A DNA stretch of 64,000 nucleotides from Pedosphaera sp. Lineage in GTDB: Bacteria > Verrucomicrobiota > Verrucomicrobiia > Limisphaerales > Pedosphaeraceae. Below the pieces are notes generated by a model. It was not told the DNA's origin. It ran no database searches and saw only the letters and a list, made by a program, of their open reading frames with translations. Made by a program: the position numbers and the translations under genes. The DNA lies in the NCBI GenBank assembly GCA_028293285.1, contig JAQGPC010000177.1, forward strand, positions 1 through 64,000, in the 5' to 3' direction. Positions 34,837-43,624 of the stretch are shown here, one piece after another (position 1 is the stretch's first letter; each line of letters begins with the position of its first letter).

Positions 34837-36015
34837 ATGACAACGAACTTATTGGAGATCAACAAAATTGGAACCGCACAGTTGAGAGCCAGGCTGTGGC
34901 TGGGGATGGTATTAGTATGCTTTTTACTGGGCGGCTTTTGCACCGTTCGTGCCGAAGTAATGAAGTGCGTTGTTTGCGATAAAATCATTCTCGAAAATTA
35001 TTATATTTTTAAGGACAAGTCGCTTGGGGGAGAGAAGAAGGTTTGCAAAGAGTGTGAAAAGCTGGAAGCCAAATGTTTTTTGTGCAGCCTGCCGGTGCGA
35101 GGCAGCCATGAGACTTTGAAGGATGGTCGAGTCATCTGCGCCCGAGACTATCGTGAAGGAGTCCATGAAGACACCGAGGCAAAAAAGATTTGCGAAGAGG
35201 TGCGGGATGAATTGAACCGGGCCTTTTCACGGTTCATGACTTATCCCGGTCAGAATGTGGTGCTTGCCACCGTCGATAAATATCACCTGGAAAGTTTGTT
35301 TAAGACAACCGGTTATGACCATTGTGTTTCCATATTTGGAGCCACGCAGAGTAATCCGCTCGCCAATGATACGTACATGCATTCGATCAGTATCCTCAGT
35401 GATTTGAAGAAGCCGCGCCTGATGGCGGTTTGCGTCCACGAATATACGCATGCCTGGTTTTCGGAAAATGTAAGCAAGCAACGGAGAGCGGTCATTTCCC
35501 AAGAAACGGTGGAAGGACTTTGTGAATTGATGGCTTACAAGTTCATGGAGAATCATCGCGAGACTTATGAAATGGAAGTAATCAAATCGAGTGATTACAC
35601 GAAAGGGCAGATTACCGCTTTGTTGGAAGCTGAAAATCGTTACGGATTAAATATGGTACTGGAATGGATGAAGTCCGGGGAGGATGCCAAACTTGACGTG
35701 AATAATTTGGATCGCGTGCGATTTGTGGCAGGCGGCCAATCGAGGCCTGTTCAAGCTATGGCGGCAATTCCAGTTGCGCAACAAGTCGCGGTTGTTGCTG
35801 CTCCCACAGCCTTGATGCTTAAAGGGATTTCAGGGTCGAGTCAGCGACGGTTTGCCTTGATCAACGACAGCACTTTTGAAGCGATGGAGAAGGGGAAAGT
35901 CCGCCTCGGTCAGACGAATGTGTCGCTTCGCTGCCTCGAAATCCGGCCGGGTTCGGTAGTGGTGCAATTGGATGGTGCGAGTGAGAAGAAAGAGCTTTTC
36001 CTGCGCGTTCAGTAG
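34837..36015 (+). CDS. secreted LIM-domain DA1-like metallopeptidase
   Basis: 392 residues from ATG 34837, with a signal peptide ending near VRAEV. A LIM-type zinc finger follows: C44-x2-C47-x22-C70-x2-C73, then C80-x2-C83-x17-C101-x2-D104, the eight-ligand pattern of LIM domains, with six residues instead of two between the halves. The catalytic part has H201-E-Y-T-H205-AW, then ETVEGLCELMAYKF, closely paralleling the HEMMHAW ... EEGICQ motifs of plant DA1 peptidases. The last about 60 residues (RRFALINDSTFEAMEKG... LRCLEIRPGSVVVQLDG) form a small beta domain seen in other exported proteins of this group. Expected to be a periplasmic or surface zinc peptidase; its substrate is unknown. Confidence 0.82.
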   Translation: MTTNLLEINKIGTAQLRARLWLGMVLVCFLLGGFCTVRAEVMKCVVCDKIILENYYIFKDKSLGGEKKVCKECEKLEAKCFLCSLPVRGSHETLKDGRVICARDYREGVHEDTEAKKICEEVRDELNRAFSRFMTYPGQNVVLATVDKYHLESLFKTTGYDHCVSIFGATQSNPLANDTYMHSISILSDLKKPRLMAVCVHEYTHAWFSENVSKQRRAVISQETVEGLCELMAYKFMENHRETYEMEVIKSSDYTKGQITALLEAENRYGLNMVLEWMKSGEDAKLDVNNLDRVRFVAGGQSRPVQAMAAIPVAQQVAVVAAPTALMLKGISGSSQRRFALINDSTFEAMEKGKVRLGQTNVSLRCLEIRPGSVVVQLDGASEKKELFLRVQ

Positions 36016-36131
36016 GAGTGTACGCCAAGAAATTCCGGATGGAAGATGGGATATAAATCTTCGGCAGGGTAGGGCTTTAATCCACGTTGCAAACCTGGCA
36101 GGTTTGATGCAAATTGCTTTGGGGAAAGAAC

Positions 36132-36692
36132 ATGATAGAAGTTCCCAAATATTTAAGAGGCCAGTTGTTGTTGGATAGCGGACAACTGAGTGGTTCATTT
36201 TTCCAAAGGACGGTCGTCTTGGTTTGCCAGCACGATGCGGAAGGCGCATTCGGGCTTGTCCTCAACCGGGATAGCGGAAACAAGCTCGGAGAGATGGTTA
36301 TGGCAGACTTGCCGGAACAGCTTAAAGACCAGGAGCTTTACCTTGGCGGACCGGTGCAATTGTCGGCCTTGAGTTATCTGCACTCGGACAATTTTCTTCC
36401 TGAAGCGAGTGTCATACCCAATTTGGACTTGGGCCATTCTTTGGAATCGCTGGTTGAAATTGGGGAATCATTTTCGCCGGGCAAGAAGGTGAAGCTTTTT
36501 GCCGGTTATGCGGGGTGGAGCCCGGGCCAGCTTGAGGAAGAGATGAAGCGGAAAGCCTGGCTAATACATCCGGCCACGGTGGATCTGGTTTTTGACACGG
36601 AGCCTGACCAACTTTGGCAGTATGTGCTTCGCCAAAAAGGGGGCATGTATCGTGTGCTCGCCCAGATGCCGGAAGATATTTCGCTAAACTAA
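36132..36692 (+). CDS. yqgE: YqgE/AlgH family protein
   Basis: 186 residues from ATG 36132 (GGGGAAAGAAC ribosome site). The family opening RGQLLLDSGQLSGSFFQRTV is present, followed by GLVLNRDSG, LYLGGPV and FAGYAGWSPGQLEEE. The UPF0301 fold is known from structures, but its reaction is not established; AlgH affects alginate regulation in Pseudomonas. Nine bases separate it from the next small gene. Confidence 0.92.
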   Translation: MIEVPKYLRGQLLLDSGQLSGSFFQRTVVLVCQHDAEGAFGLVLNRDSGNKLGEMVMADLPEQLKDQELYLGGPVQLSALSYLHSDNFLPEASVIPNLDLGHSLESLVEIGESFSPGKKVKLFAGYAGWSPGQLEEEMKRKAWLIHPATVDLVFDTEPDQLWQYVLRQKGGMYRVLAQMPEDISLN

Positions 36693-36701
36693 AACAACTG
36701 C

Positions 36702-36953
36702 ATGAACAACGGCATCGTGGCAGATGGTTGGTCCCGACTCTGGGACTTTAAATCAGGGCTGCGGGCCAAAATCAAAGAGAAATATGCGGTGGAACTCGCT
36801 TCAGCCAATGCAACTGAAGCCGCTTTGATTCGTAGTAAAATGGAGGCTGAACTTCAAAAGGAATGGGAAAAGGCTTCGCCTTCGCCATACGCGTTATTTA
36901 ACCAGTGCGCCCCTATTTTTAAGAATACTCAGCATCCTAAAGTTGGAGACTAG
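36702..36953 (+). CDS. small protein of unknown function
   Basis: 83 residues, starting 9 bases after yqgE and therefore probably in its operon. Mostly helical ([20 protein letters not shown]), acidic-basic, no membrane segment. Its stop codon overlaps the stop of the convergent uvrB gene by 3-4 bases. No family recognised. Confidence 0.65.
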   Translation: MNNGIVADGWSRLWDFKSGLRAKIKEKYAVELASANATEAALIRSKMEAELQKEWEKASPSPYALFNQCAPIFKNTQHPKVGD

Positions 36954-38995
36954 CGCATTGCTTTGGCTTTTCGTCCACCACGCTTTCCTTTGCCGTAACT
37001 GACCGGGCGTGATTTATCTTCCGACTTGCCATCGCCAGTAGCCCGTTTCAACTCGCGAATCTGGTCCCGTAAAAGGGCCGCTTTTTCGAATTCAAGATTA
37101 TTTGCCGCTGCCAGCATTTCTTCTTCAAGTTCCTTAAGGGTTTCCGTGACATCAAAGTCCACACCTGATTCGTGGAGGAAAGCATTGGCTTTGTCGGCAA
37201 TTTCCTTGTGAGAAGATAAGCTCTCTTCCACGGCGCGACTGACGCTGCGGGGCGTGATGTTGTGTTCCAGGTTGTATGCGATTTGTCGTTTGCGACGGTA
37301 TTCGGATACGGCCAGAAATTTCTGAATGCTTTGCGTCATTACGTCGGCATAAAGAATTACTTCGCCATTGAGATGTCGCGCGGCGCGTCCAGCGGTTTGG
37401 ATAAGGCTGGTGGTGCTGCGGAGATAACCTTCCTTGTCAGCATCAAGGATGGCGACCAGGGAAACTTCCGGCAGGTCCAAACCTTCGCGCAGGAGGTTGA
37501 TGCCGACCAAAACGTCGAATTCGCCTTTGCGCAGGCCGCGAAGAATTTCCACGCGTTCAATTGCGTCAATCTCACTGTGGAGGTAGCGCACGTTGATGCC
37601 GATATTACGCAGATAGTCGGTCAATTCTTCCGCCGTCCGCTTGGTGAGAGTCGTGACCAATACGCGTTCCTTGAGTTCAACGCGCTTACGGGCTTCTTCA
37701 ATCAAATCATCAATCTGGCCGGCAAGGGGCTTGATACTTATTTTCGGATCAATCAATCCCGTGGGGCGGACGATTTGTTCGACGACGTGGTCTTTCGACC
37801 ATTCTATCTCGCGTCCGGTAGGCGTGGCGCTGACATATATGGTATGGTTTTGCCACCATTGGAATTCTTCGAAGTTCAACGGCCGATTATCGAGCGCGCT
37901 CGGAAGGCGAAAACCATATTCGACGAGGACGGTTTTGCGGGAGCGGTCACCGGCATACATGCCGCCGATTTGTGGGACCGTGGCGTGGGATTCGTCTATC
38001 ACGAGCAAATAATCCTTGGGGAAAAAATCAAATAAGGTGGTAGGCCGCGAGCCAGGTGCGCGCCCGCTGATGTGGCGCGTGTAATTTTCGATGCCGGAAC
38101 AAAAGCCCATCTCTTCCATCATTTCAAGATCGTATTCGGTCCGCTGTTTGATGCGCTGGGCTTCGATCAGTTTGCCATGCTTTTCAAACCAGGCGATGCG
38201 GTCGCCAAGTTCTTCGCGGATGGAAAGAATGGCCGGTTTCATCTTATCGGCAGGGGTGACGAATTGTTTGCCGGGATAAATGGTAACCGCCGTCAATGCT
38301 TCGGTCTTGTGTCCAGTAAGCGGTTCGAAGCGAGTGATGCGTTCAATTTCCTCACCGAAGAATTCGAGGCGTAAGGCGTCTTCGCGACCGGCGGGACAGA
38401 GTTCGACGGTATCGCCGCGGACGCGGAATTGGCCGCGCGTGAATTCGATGTCGTTGCGGGTGTATTGCAAATCAACGAGGCGATGGAGGAATTGTTCACG
38501 GGTGATTTCCTGGCCGACCCGGATGGGAATGACCATGGCTTCGTAATCTTCCTTGCTGCCGATGCCGTAAATGCACGAGACGCTGGCGACCACGATGACA
38601 TCGCGGCGGGCGAAGAGCGAACTCATGGTGGAGAGTCGCAGACGCTCGATTTCCTCGTTTATGCTCGAATCTTTTTCCACAAACGTGTCGGTGCGGGGAA
38701 TGTAGGCTTCGGGTTGGTAGTAATCGAAATAACTGACGAAATACTCGACGGCGTTATTGGGAAAGAAGCTTTTGAACTCGGCGTAGAGCTGCGCGGCGAG
38801 AGTCTTGTTATGGGAAATTACGAGAGTTGGGCGGCTGACGTTTTTGATGACGTTGGCCACGGTAAATGTTTTGCCAGAACCGGTGACGCCGAGCAGAGTC
38901 TGATGTTTCGCGCCAGACAATAATCCTTCCGTCAGCTTGGCGATCGCCTGGGGCTGATCTCCGGCAGGTTGATAGGGCGAAACAAGGTCGAACAT
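36950..38995 (-). CDS. uvrB: excinuclease ABC subunit B
   Basis: 681 residues from ATG 38995, the family's usual [15 protein letters not shown] start; 12 codons upstream are open but not conserved. The Walker A motif is GVTGSGKT (37-44), the damage-verifying beta-hairpin follows at [16 protein letters not shown]-like motif II reads VIDESH, and helicase motifs V-VI are in [19 protein letters not shown] and QTAGRAARH. The C-terminal UvrC-binding UVR helix pair is present ([20 protein letters not shown]). It locates DNA lesions together with UvrA. Ends in a Lys/Arg/Gly-rich tail. Confidence 0.97.
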   Translation of the reverse strand: MFDLVSPYQPAGDQPQAIAKLTEGLLSGAKHQTLLGVTGSGKTFTVANVIKNVSRPTLVISHNKTLAAQLYAEFKSFFPNNAVEYFVSYFDYYQPEAYIPRTDTFVEKDSSINEEIERLRLSTMSSLFARRDVIVVASVSCIYGIGSKEDYEAMVIPIRVGQEITREQFLHRLVDLQYTRNDIEFTRGQFRVRGDTVELCPAGREDALRLEFFGEEIERITRFEPLTGHKTEALTAVTIYPGKQFVTPADKMKPAILSIREELGDRIAWFEKHGKLIEAQRIKQRTEYDLEMMEEMGFCSGIENYTRHISGRAPGSRPTTLFDFFPKDYLLVIDESHATVPQIGGMYAGDRSRKTVLVEYGFRLPSALDNRPLNFEEFQWWQNHTIYVSATPTGREIEWSKDHVVEQIVRPTGLIDPKISIKPLAGQIDDLIEEARKRVELKERVLVTTLTKRTAEELTDYLRNIGINVRYLHSEIDAIERVEILRGLRKGEFDVLVGINLLREGLDLPEVSLVAILDADKEGYLRSTTSLIQTAGRAARHLNGEVILYADVMTQSIQKFLAVSEYRRKRQIAYNLEHNITPRSVSRAVEESLSSHKEIADKANAFLHESGVDFDVTETLKELEEEMLAAANNLEFEKAALLRDQIRELKRATGDGKSEDKSRPVSYGKGKRGGRKAKAMR

Positions 38996-39065
38996 AAGGG
39001 GAAATTTAAGGGTGATACGAGGGGGTGTCAACGGGAGCAGAGAGGCACTGCAAACGGCTCACAAG

Positions 39066-40202
39066 TTAAGCCGTAGCCTGGCTAATTACCTTGAGGTCAG
39101 TTAATTGGTTTTCACGCGTGAATTTCAGTAGGCAGAAATCCGCAGGCTGTCCGATTTCCAGAGTCTGGGAAAGGCCCATCATGCTTGCGGGTATTTCTGA
39201 GAACCGTTTCCACACTTCCTGCCAGGGGCGATTCAACATTTGGGCAGCGCGAAAGACGCCATCAATAGGGCGCAGGGCAGAACCGGCGAAATTGGTTTTG
39301 CCGGGCTGACGGACGACTTGGTCTATGCCAACTTCCAATTCCAACCCGGCCAGTTTGTATTTTCCGGGCGGTGCGCCGGCGGCGGACATGGCATCGGTGG
39401 TATAGTAAATGGAGTTTGGCCCGAGCGTGCGATGGATGAGTCGGAACAGGGTGGGGGAAACGTGGATTTGGTCGGGGATTAAACCGACAGTCAAACCACG
39501 GGTTTCGAATACGCGCCAGAGGATGTTGTCGTGGCGATCGAGTTCGCGGGGACAGCCATTGGCGAGATGGGTGAAAGCGGTGGCTCCGGCTTTGACGGCT
39601 TTTTGAAGAATCTCGGCGGAGGCATTGGTGTGGCCGAGGCTGATTTTTATGCCCAAGGAGGTTGCCAAAGCGATGGCCTCCAATACGCCGGGACGTTCGG
39701 GGGCGACGGTCAAAAGGAACGGGTCGTTGCCAGTGATGGTGCGGAGGGCTTGAATATCAGCAGCCGAGGGATCAAGCATGAGCGCGGGATTATGCGCGCC
39801 GCAGAAACCGGGTTCGGCAGAAAGGAAAGGACCTTCGATGTGCCACCCGATAATGGCCGATTGGAGTTCGGCGGATTGGGAACGCAATGTCCGCAGATGG
39901 CGCAGACGGGCGGTGAGTTTGGGCCATTCATCGGTAATAAGGGTCAGGAGAAATCGGGTACAACCGGCGGTGCGAAGCTGGCGGGTGGCGGAAAGCAGAT
40001 CGTCCGCAGTGAGATTGTCCTGCTGGAAATCGATGCCGCCGTAGCCATTGACTTGGGGGTCGAAAAGGCCGGGGGCGAGCCACTGGTTCTCAGGAGCGGT
40101 GGCGACGGCTTCGAGTTCAGTAATAAGCCCGCCAGACCATTTCAACCGGACGGGTTGGTGGGTGGCATAGTGCCAGGCCTGGATTTCGCCAGAATTCATC
40201 AA
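39066..40202 (-). CDS. nagA: N-acetylglucosamine-6-phosphate deacetylase
   Basis: 378 residues. The amidohydrolase barrel has the metal Glu in GWHIEGPFLSAE, metal His residues in SLGHTNASAE and TAFTHLANG, and the catalytic Asp in YYTTDAMSAAGAP. NagA removes acetate from GlcNAc-6-P, feeding amino-sugar and cell-wall recycling. The start at 40202 has a nearby second Met at 40199. Divergent from the glycyl-tRNA synthetase gene, separated by about 108 bases. The family often reads THLFNAM where this protein reads THLANGC, so it is a somewhat divergent member. Confidence 0.9.
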   Translation of the reverse strand: MMNSGEIQAWHYATHQPVRLKWSGGLITELEAVATAPENQWLAPGLFDPQVNGYGGIDFQQDNLTADDLLSATRQLRTAGCTRFLLTLITDEWPKLTARLRHLRTLRSQSAELQSAIIGWHIEGPFLSAEPGFCGAHNPALMLDPSAADIQALRTITGNDPFLLTVAPERPGVLEAIALATSLGIKISLGHTNASAEILQKAVKAGATAFTHLANGCPRELDRHDNILWRVFETRGLTVGLIPDQIHVSPTLFRLIHRTLGPNSIYYTTDAMSAAGAPPGKYKLAGLELEVGIDQVVRQPGKTNFAGSALRPIDGVFRAAQMLNRPWQEVWKRFSEIPASMMGLSQTLEIGQPADFCLLKFTRENQLTDLKVISQATA

Positions 40203-40255
40203 GAAAGGAGTTTTCTTCAGAATTCAGCGAATTCCTAGGACTTTTTTACAATGCC

Positions 40256-40271
40256 GGAAGCCTCCGCTTCC
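40256..40271. other. hairpin in the nagA-glyS divergent region
   Basis: GGAAGC-CTCC-GCTTCC, a perfect 6-bp stem with a 4-base loop, immediately before a TTGACA hexamer (40272-40277). No well-placed -10 box was found, so a promoter is not called. Confidence 0.35.
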
Positions 40272-40310
40272 TTGACATCAGGCGACTGTTAAAGAAAACT
40301 CCCTCTCCCT

Positions 40311-42101
40311 ATGGCCGAACCAAAGACCAATGAATTGATGGAAAAGATAGTTTCGCTGTGCAAGCGAAAGGGCTTCGTTTTTCAATCGTCGGAAATTTAC
40401 GGCGGCATCAACGGTTTTTGGGATTACGGTCCGCTGGGCGCGGAGTTGAAGCGCAATGTGAAAGAGCTTTGGTGGACAACGATGACGCGGATGCGCGAGG
40501 ACGTGGTCGGGTTGGAAGCCACCATTATCATGTCGCCGGACATCTGGCGGGCATCGGGTCATGTGGATACGTTTGCCGACATGATGCGCGAATGTCCCAT
40601 GACGAGAAAGCGGGTCAGGGCCGACCAAGTAGATCCAGTTTCCGGCATGGTTTATCGCTACACGTCAGCCAAAGCGAAGCTGACCGGCTTTACCGTTGAG
40701 AAGCCATTCGTGTTTTTGTTGAAAAAGGGTGAGCATCCCGAAAGTGCTCGCAAGAAGGCGAAGGAATTTTACGCTCAAGGTTCGGCAGACGCTTCAATGA
40801 AGGACTTTGGAAATGTCGAGTTAATGGGCGAAGAAACATCGGCGGTGGAAAACTCTGTTGATTTTCATCCTGAGAGCAACGTGATGCTCAGTGAGGCCCG
40901 TCCATTTAATTTGATGTTCAAGACGTACGTCGGGCCGGTGGAGAGCGAAGATAATGTCGCTTACCTTCGTCCGGAAACGGCGCAGGCGATTTTTGCACAG
41001 TTCAAGAATGTGCTCGAAACATCGCGTCAGAAAGTGCCATTTGGTATTGCACAGGTGGGCAAGGCTTTTCGTAATGAAGTGACGCCGCGCAATTTCACTT
41101 TTCGCTCGCGTGAATTTGAGCAAATGGAGTTGGAGTTCTTCATCAAGCCCGATGAGGCAATTGAAGCCATCAGTGGTAACGTGGCGCAACCGGCGGCGAA
41201 GGGACATCCGGGAGAACCGCAGGCCAATTGGGGTTGGCAGACCTGGCACCAGTATTGGGTGGAAGAGCGGATTAAATTTTACGACAGCATTGGGCTGCCA
41301 CGGACGACCTTGGAAGAGTATTGGCAAAAGCCGGAGGAACTGGCGCATTATGCGCGAGCCACGGTGGATTTGTTGTTTAAGTTTCCGTTCGGCACACAGG
41401 AGTTGGAAGGCATTGCGGCGCGCAGTGATTTTGACTTGAGCCAGCACGAGCGTTTCTCACGCAAACCCATGGGGGTTTTTGACGATGATTTGCGGGCGGC
41501 GTGGGGCAAGCTGGATGAAAGCAAGAAACAAGAGTTGACCCAACGCTATTACGAAGCGCGTCTAAAGTATCTGACTAAAACCGGCATCGAATCCGAGAAG
41601 GCGGCTAAAAAGGCCAAGGAAGATTCCGAGGGGTTGGCGAAAGGCCAGTATATCCCGCATGTCATCGAGCCTTCAGCAGGGGTGGATCGCCTGATCCTGG
41701 CGCTGATATCCCATGCTTACGCGGAAGAGGAAGTTGCCGACGAAAAAGGCAAGGCAGAGACACGGGTCGTAATGCGGTTTCATCCACGAGTTGCGCCGAT
41801 TAAAGTGGCGGTGTTGCCATTGTTGAAAAACAAATCCGAATTGGTGGCGAAGTCGCGGGAAATTTTTGAATCGCTGCGTCGTGAAATGAACGCATTTTAT
41901 GATGATGGCGGGGCGATTGGACGCCGCTATCGCCGGCAGGATGAGGCAGGCACCCCATTTTGTGTGACGATTGATTTCGATACGTTGGGTGAGAAGCCGG
42001 AGTTGCTGAACACAGTAACTTTGCGGGACCGTGATACGATGCAACAGGTGCGGGTGAAGATTGATGAATTAGTGCCGATGTTATTGCAAAGAATCCGTTA
42101 A
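40311..42101 (+). CDS. glyQS: glycyl-tRNA synthetase, dimeric (eukaryotic/archaeal-like) type
   Basis: 596 residues in a single chain, the alpha2 type rather than the tetrameric GlyQ/GlyS pair. N-terminal class II features include FVFQSSEIYGGINGFWDYGP and motif 2 around GKAFRNEVTPRNFTFRSREF. Motif 3 lies in EPSAGVDRLILALI, and the C-terminal anticodon-binding domain begins about residue 490 (PIKVAVLPLL). Charges tRNA-Gly. The next gene starts directly after its stop codon. Confidence 0.96.
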   Translation: MAEPKTNELMEKIVSLCKRKGFVFQSSEIYGGINGFWDYGPLGAELKRNVKELWWTTMTRMREDVVGLEATIIMSPDIWRASGHVDTFADMMRECPMTRKRVRADQVDPVSGMVYRYTSAKAKLTGFTVEKPFVFLLKKGEHPESARKKAKEFYAQGSADASMKDFGNVELMGEETSAVENSVDFHPESNVMLSEARPFNLMFKTYVGPVESEDNVAYLRPETAQAIFAQFKNVLETSRQKVPFGIAQVGKAFRNEVTPRNFTFRSREFEQMELEFFIKPDEAIEAISGNVAQPAAKGHPGEPQANWGWQTWHQYWVEERIKFYDSIGLPRTTLEEYWQKPEELAHYARATVDLLFKFPFGTQELEGIAARSDFDLSQHERFSRKPMGVFDDDLRAAWGKLDESKKQELTQRYYEARLKYLTKTGIESEKAAKKAKEDSEGLAKGQYIPHVIEPSAGVDRLILALISHAYAEEEVADEKGKAETRVVMRFHPRVAPIKVAVLPLLKNKSELVAKSREIFESLRREMNAFYDDGGAIGRRYRRQDEAGTPFCVTIDFDTLGEKPELLNTVTLRDRDTMQQVRVKIDELVPMLLQRIR

Positions 42102-42626
42102 ATGTCCGAAGCTCCAAAAGCAGATGCGGGGATGGCAAAGCAGACACCACCTCCCGAGGAGGTGGTAAAGCGTGCGCCGGCACTTTATGCCATCATCACT
42201 TTCAAATTGCTCAAGGGACTTACATTTCTCGCGTTGGCAATCATGGCTTACACGCTTTCCGACAATGATCTGCCGACGGAATATCGTCACTTGCTACACT
42301 GGTTGCGGTTTAATCCTGAGAAAAAATTTTGGAGTGAACTGGCTGTGCAAGTTGGTAAAATCACCGAAACCAATGTTTTATGGGTTGCAATCGGGACTTT
42401 GGTTTACAGCCTGTTTTCTTTGGTGGAAGGTGTAGGATTGATGTTTCGCGCGAGTTGGGCCGGGTGGCTGGCCCTGGGTGAGTCGGCATTTTTTATTCCC
42501 ATCGAGATTTTTGAATTGGTGCATCGTCCATCCGGACCGGTTCTGATTATTCTTGTCTTGAACATTCTCATCGTCTGGTATCTTTTTGCAAACCGGCATC
42601 GGCTGTACCGGCATCATCACCATTAA
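42102..42626 (+). CDS. DUF2127-like membrane protein
   Basis: 174 residues. The ATG abuts the TAA of the glycyl-tRNA synthetase gene, so it is translated from the same mRNA. About four membrane segments are visible (ALYAIITFKLLKGLTFLALA, VLWVAIGTLVYSLFSLVEG, WLALGESAFFIPIEIFEL, PVLIILVLNILIVWYLF), as in DUF2127 proteins. It ends in five histidines (YRHHHH preceded by RHRL). Function unknown. Confidence 0.75.
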   Translation: MSEAPKADAGMAKQTPPPEEVVKRAPALYAIITFKLLKGLTFLALAIMAYTLSDNDLPTEYRHLLHWLRFNPEKKFWSELAVQVGKITETNVLWVAIGTLVYSLFSLVEGVGLMFRASWAGWLALGESAFFIPIEIFELVHRPSGPVLIILVLNILIVWYLFANRHRLYRHHHH

Positions 42627-42721
42627 GATAAAGGCGGCTGAAATTCAGGGTAAGCTGCCTGACTTAAATTTGCTGGTTTATCGTCAGTTCAAGGGCATCA
42701 GAAAATTCAGGCGGTTTATCA

Positions 42722-42749
42722 TTGCTGCAGCCGGGACGCCTGCTCTCCG
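42722..42749 (+). repeat. dispersed 28-bp repeat, copy 2
   Basis: TTGCTGCAGCCGGGACG core as at 19238, here in the leader between the DUF2127 gene and larB. Its presence argues against the long open frame that begins in it. Confidence 0.55.
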
Positions 42750-42823
42750 CGTTTCCAGTTACATTCGAATGCAAGACCACATTCTTTCGTGACCCTTCGC
42801 AGGTTTCGTGGCATCGTGCGTAT

Positions 42824-43624
42824 GTGACGACGACGGAAGCCATTAAATTGCTGGAAAAATTTCGTGCAGGCGGAGTAAGCCGGGAAAAAGTGTTGCACGC
42901 ATTTCAAGCCGCGCCAGTAGCGGATTTGGGATTTGCGCAGGTGGACACCCACCGCGCGTTGCGCAAAGGTTTCCCGGAAGTAATTTTCGGCGCCGGAAAA
43001 ACTCCCGAACAAGTTGTAAAGATTGCCGGTAAACTTTTGGAGCGAGAAAAAGGAATTCTCATAACCCGTATCAATGGCGAACATGTGCGGGCGTTGCGGA
43101 AAAAATTTAAGCAGGCCAAACACCACCCGGAAGCCCGTTGCGTGACTATCGAAAAAGAACCACTGGCAAAACGGCCGGGGATTATTGCCGTGGTTTGTGC
43201 GGGAACCAGCGATTTGCCGGTGGCGGAGGAGGCGGCGGTAACGGCGGAGGTGATGGGGAATCGGGTGGAACGAATTCGGGATGTAGGAGTGGCGGGATTG
43301 CATCGGCTGTTTGCGCAACTGGAAACCATCCAAAGCGCGAATGTAATTATTGTCGTGGCGGGCATGGAGGGGGCATTGCCGAGCGTGGTGGCGGGATTGG
43401 TTTCCAAGCCGGTGATTGCAGTGCCGACGAGTGTTGGTTATGGAGCGAGTTTTGGAGGGCTTGCGGCATTGCTGGGCATGCTTAACAGTTGTGGGAGCGG
43501 CGTTACAGTCGTAAATATTGATAACGGATTCGGCGCAGGATATGCAGCGAGCCAGATTAATGCGCTGGTTGAGCAGGGTGCGGAAGCCAAAGTTTCAAGT
43601 TCAAGGCCCACACGTAAAATATGA
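42824..43624 (+). CDS. larB: LarB, nickel-pincer nucleotide cofactor synthase (first step)
   Basis: 266 residues from GTG 42824 (VTTTEAIKLL); the open frame goes up to 42722 but through a dispersed repeat. The C-terminal half is AIR-carboxylase (PurE)-like: VVCAGTSDLPVAEEAAVTAE, VAGMEGALPSVVAGL and PTSVGYGASFGG. LarB carboxylates nicotinic acid adenine dinucleotide and hydrolyses it, starting the NPN cofactor used by lactate racemase-type enzymes. Its stop overlaps the larC start (ATGA). LarE and a LarA-type enzyme are not in the window. Confidence 0.92.
   Translation: MTTTEAIKLLEKFRAGGVSREKVLHAFQAAPVADLGFAQVDTHRALRKGFPEVIFGAGKTPEQVVKIAGKLLEREKGILITRINGEHVRALRKKFKQAKHHPEARCVTIEKEPLAKRPGIIAVVCAGTSDLPVAEEAAVTAEVMGNRVERIRDVGVAGLHRLFAQLETIQSANVIIVVAGMEGALPSVVAGLVSKPVIAVPTSVGYGASFGGLAALLGMLNSCGSGVTVVNIDNGFGAGYAASQINALVEQGAEAKVSSSRPTRKI

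Noticed and set aside
40272-40310. sigma-70 promoter for the glycyl-tRNA synthetase gene
   Set aside because: TTGACA is perfect, but no -10 hexamer lies at a suitable distance.
42722-42823. longer N-terminus for LarB
   Set aside because: The extra codons are encoded by a dispersed intergenic repeat, and the family-like sequence begins at GTG 42824.
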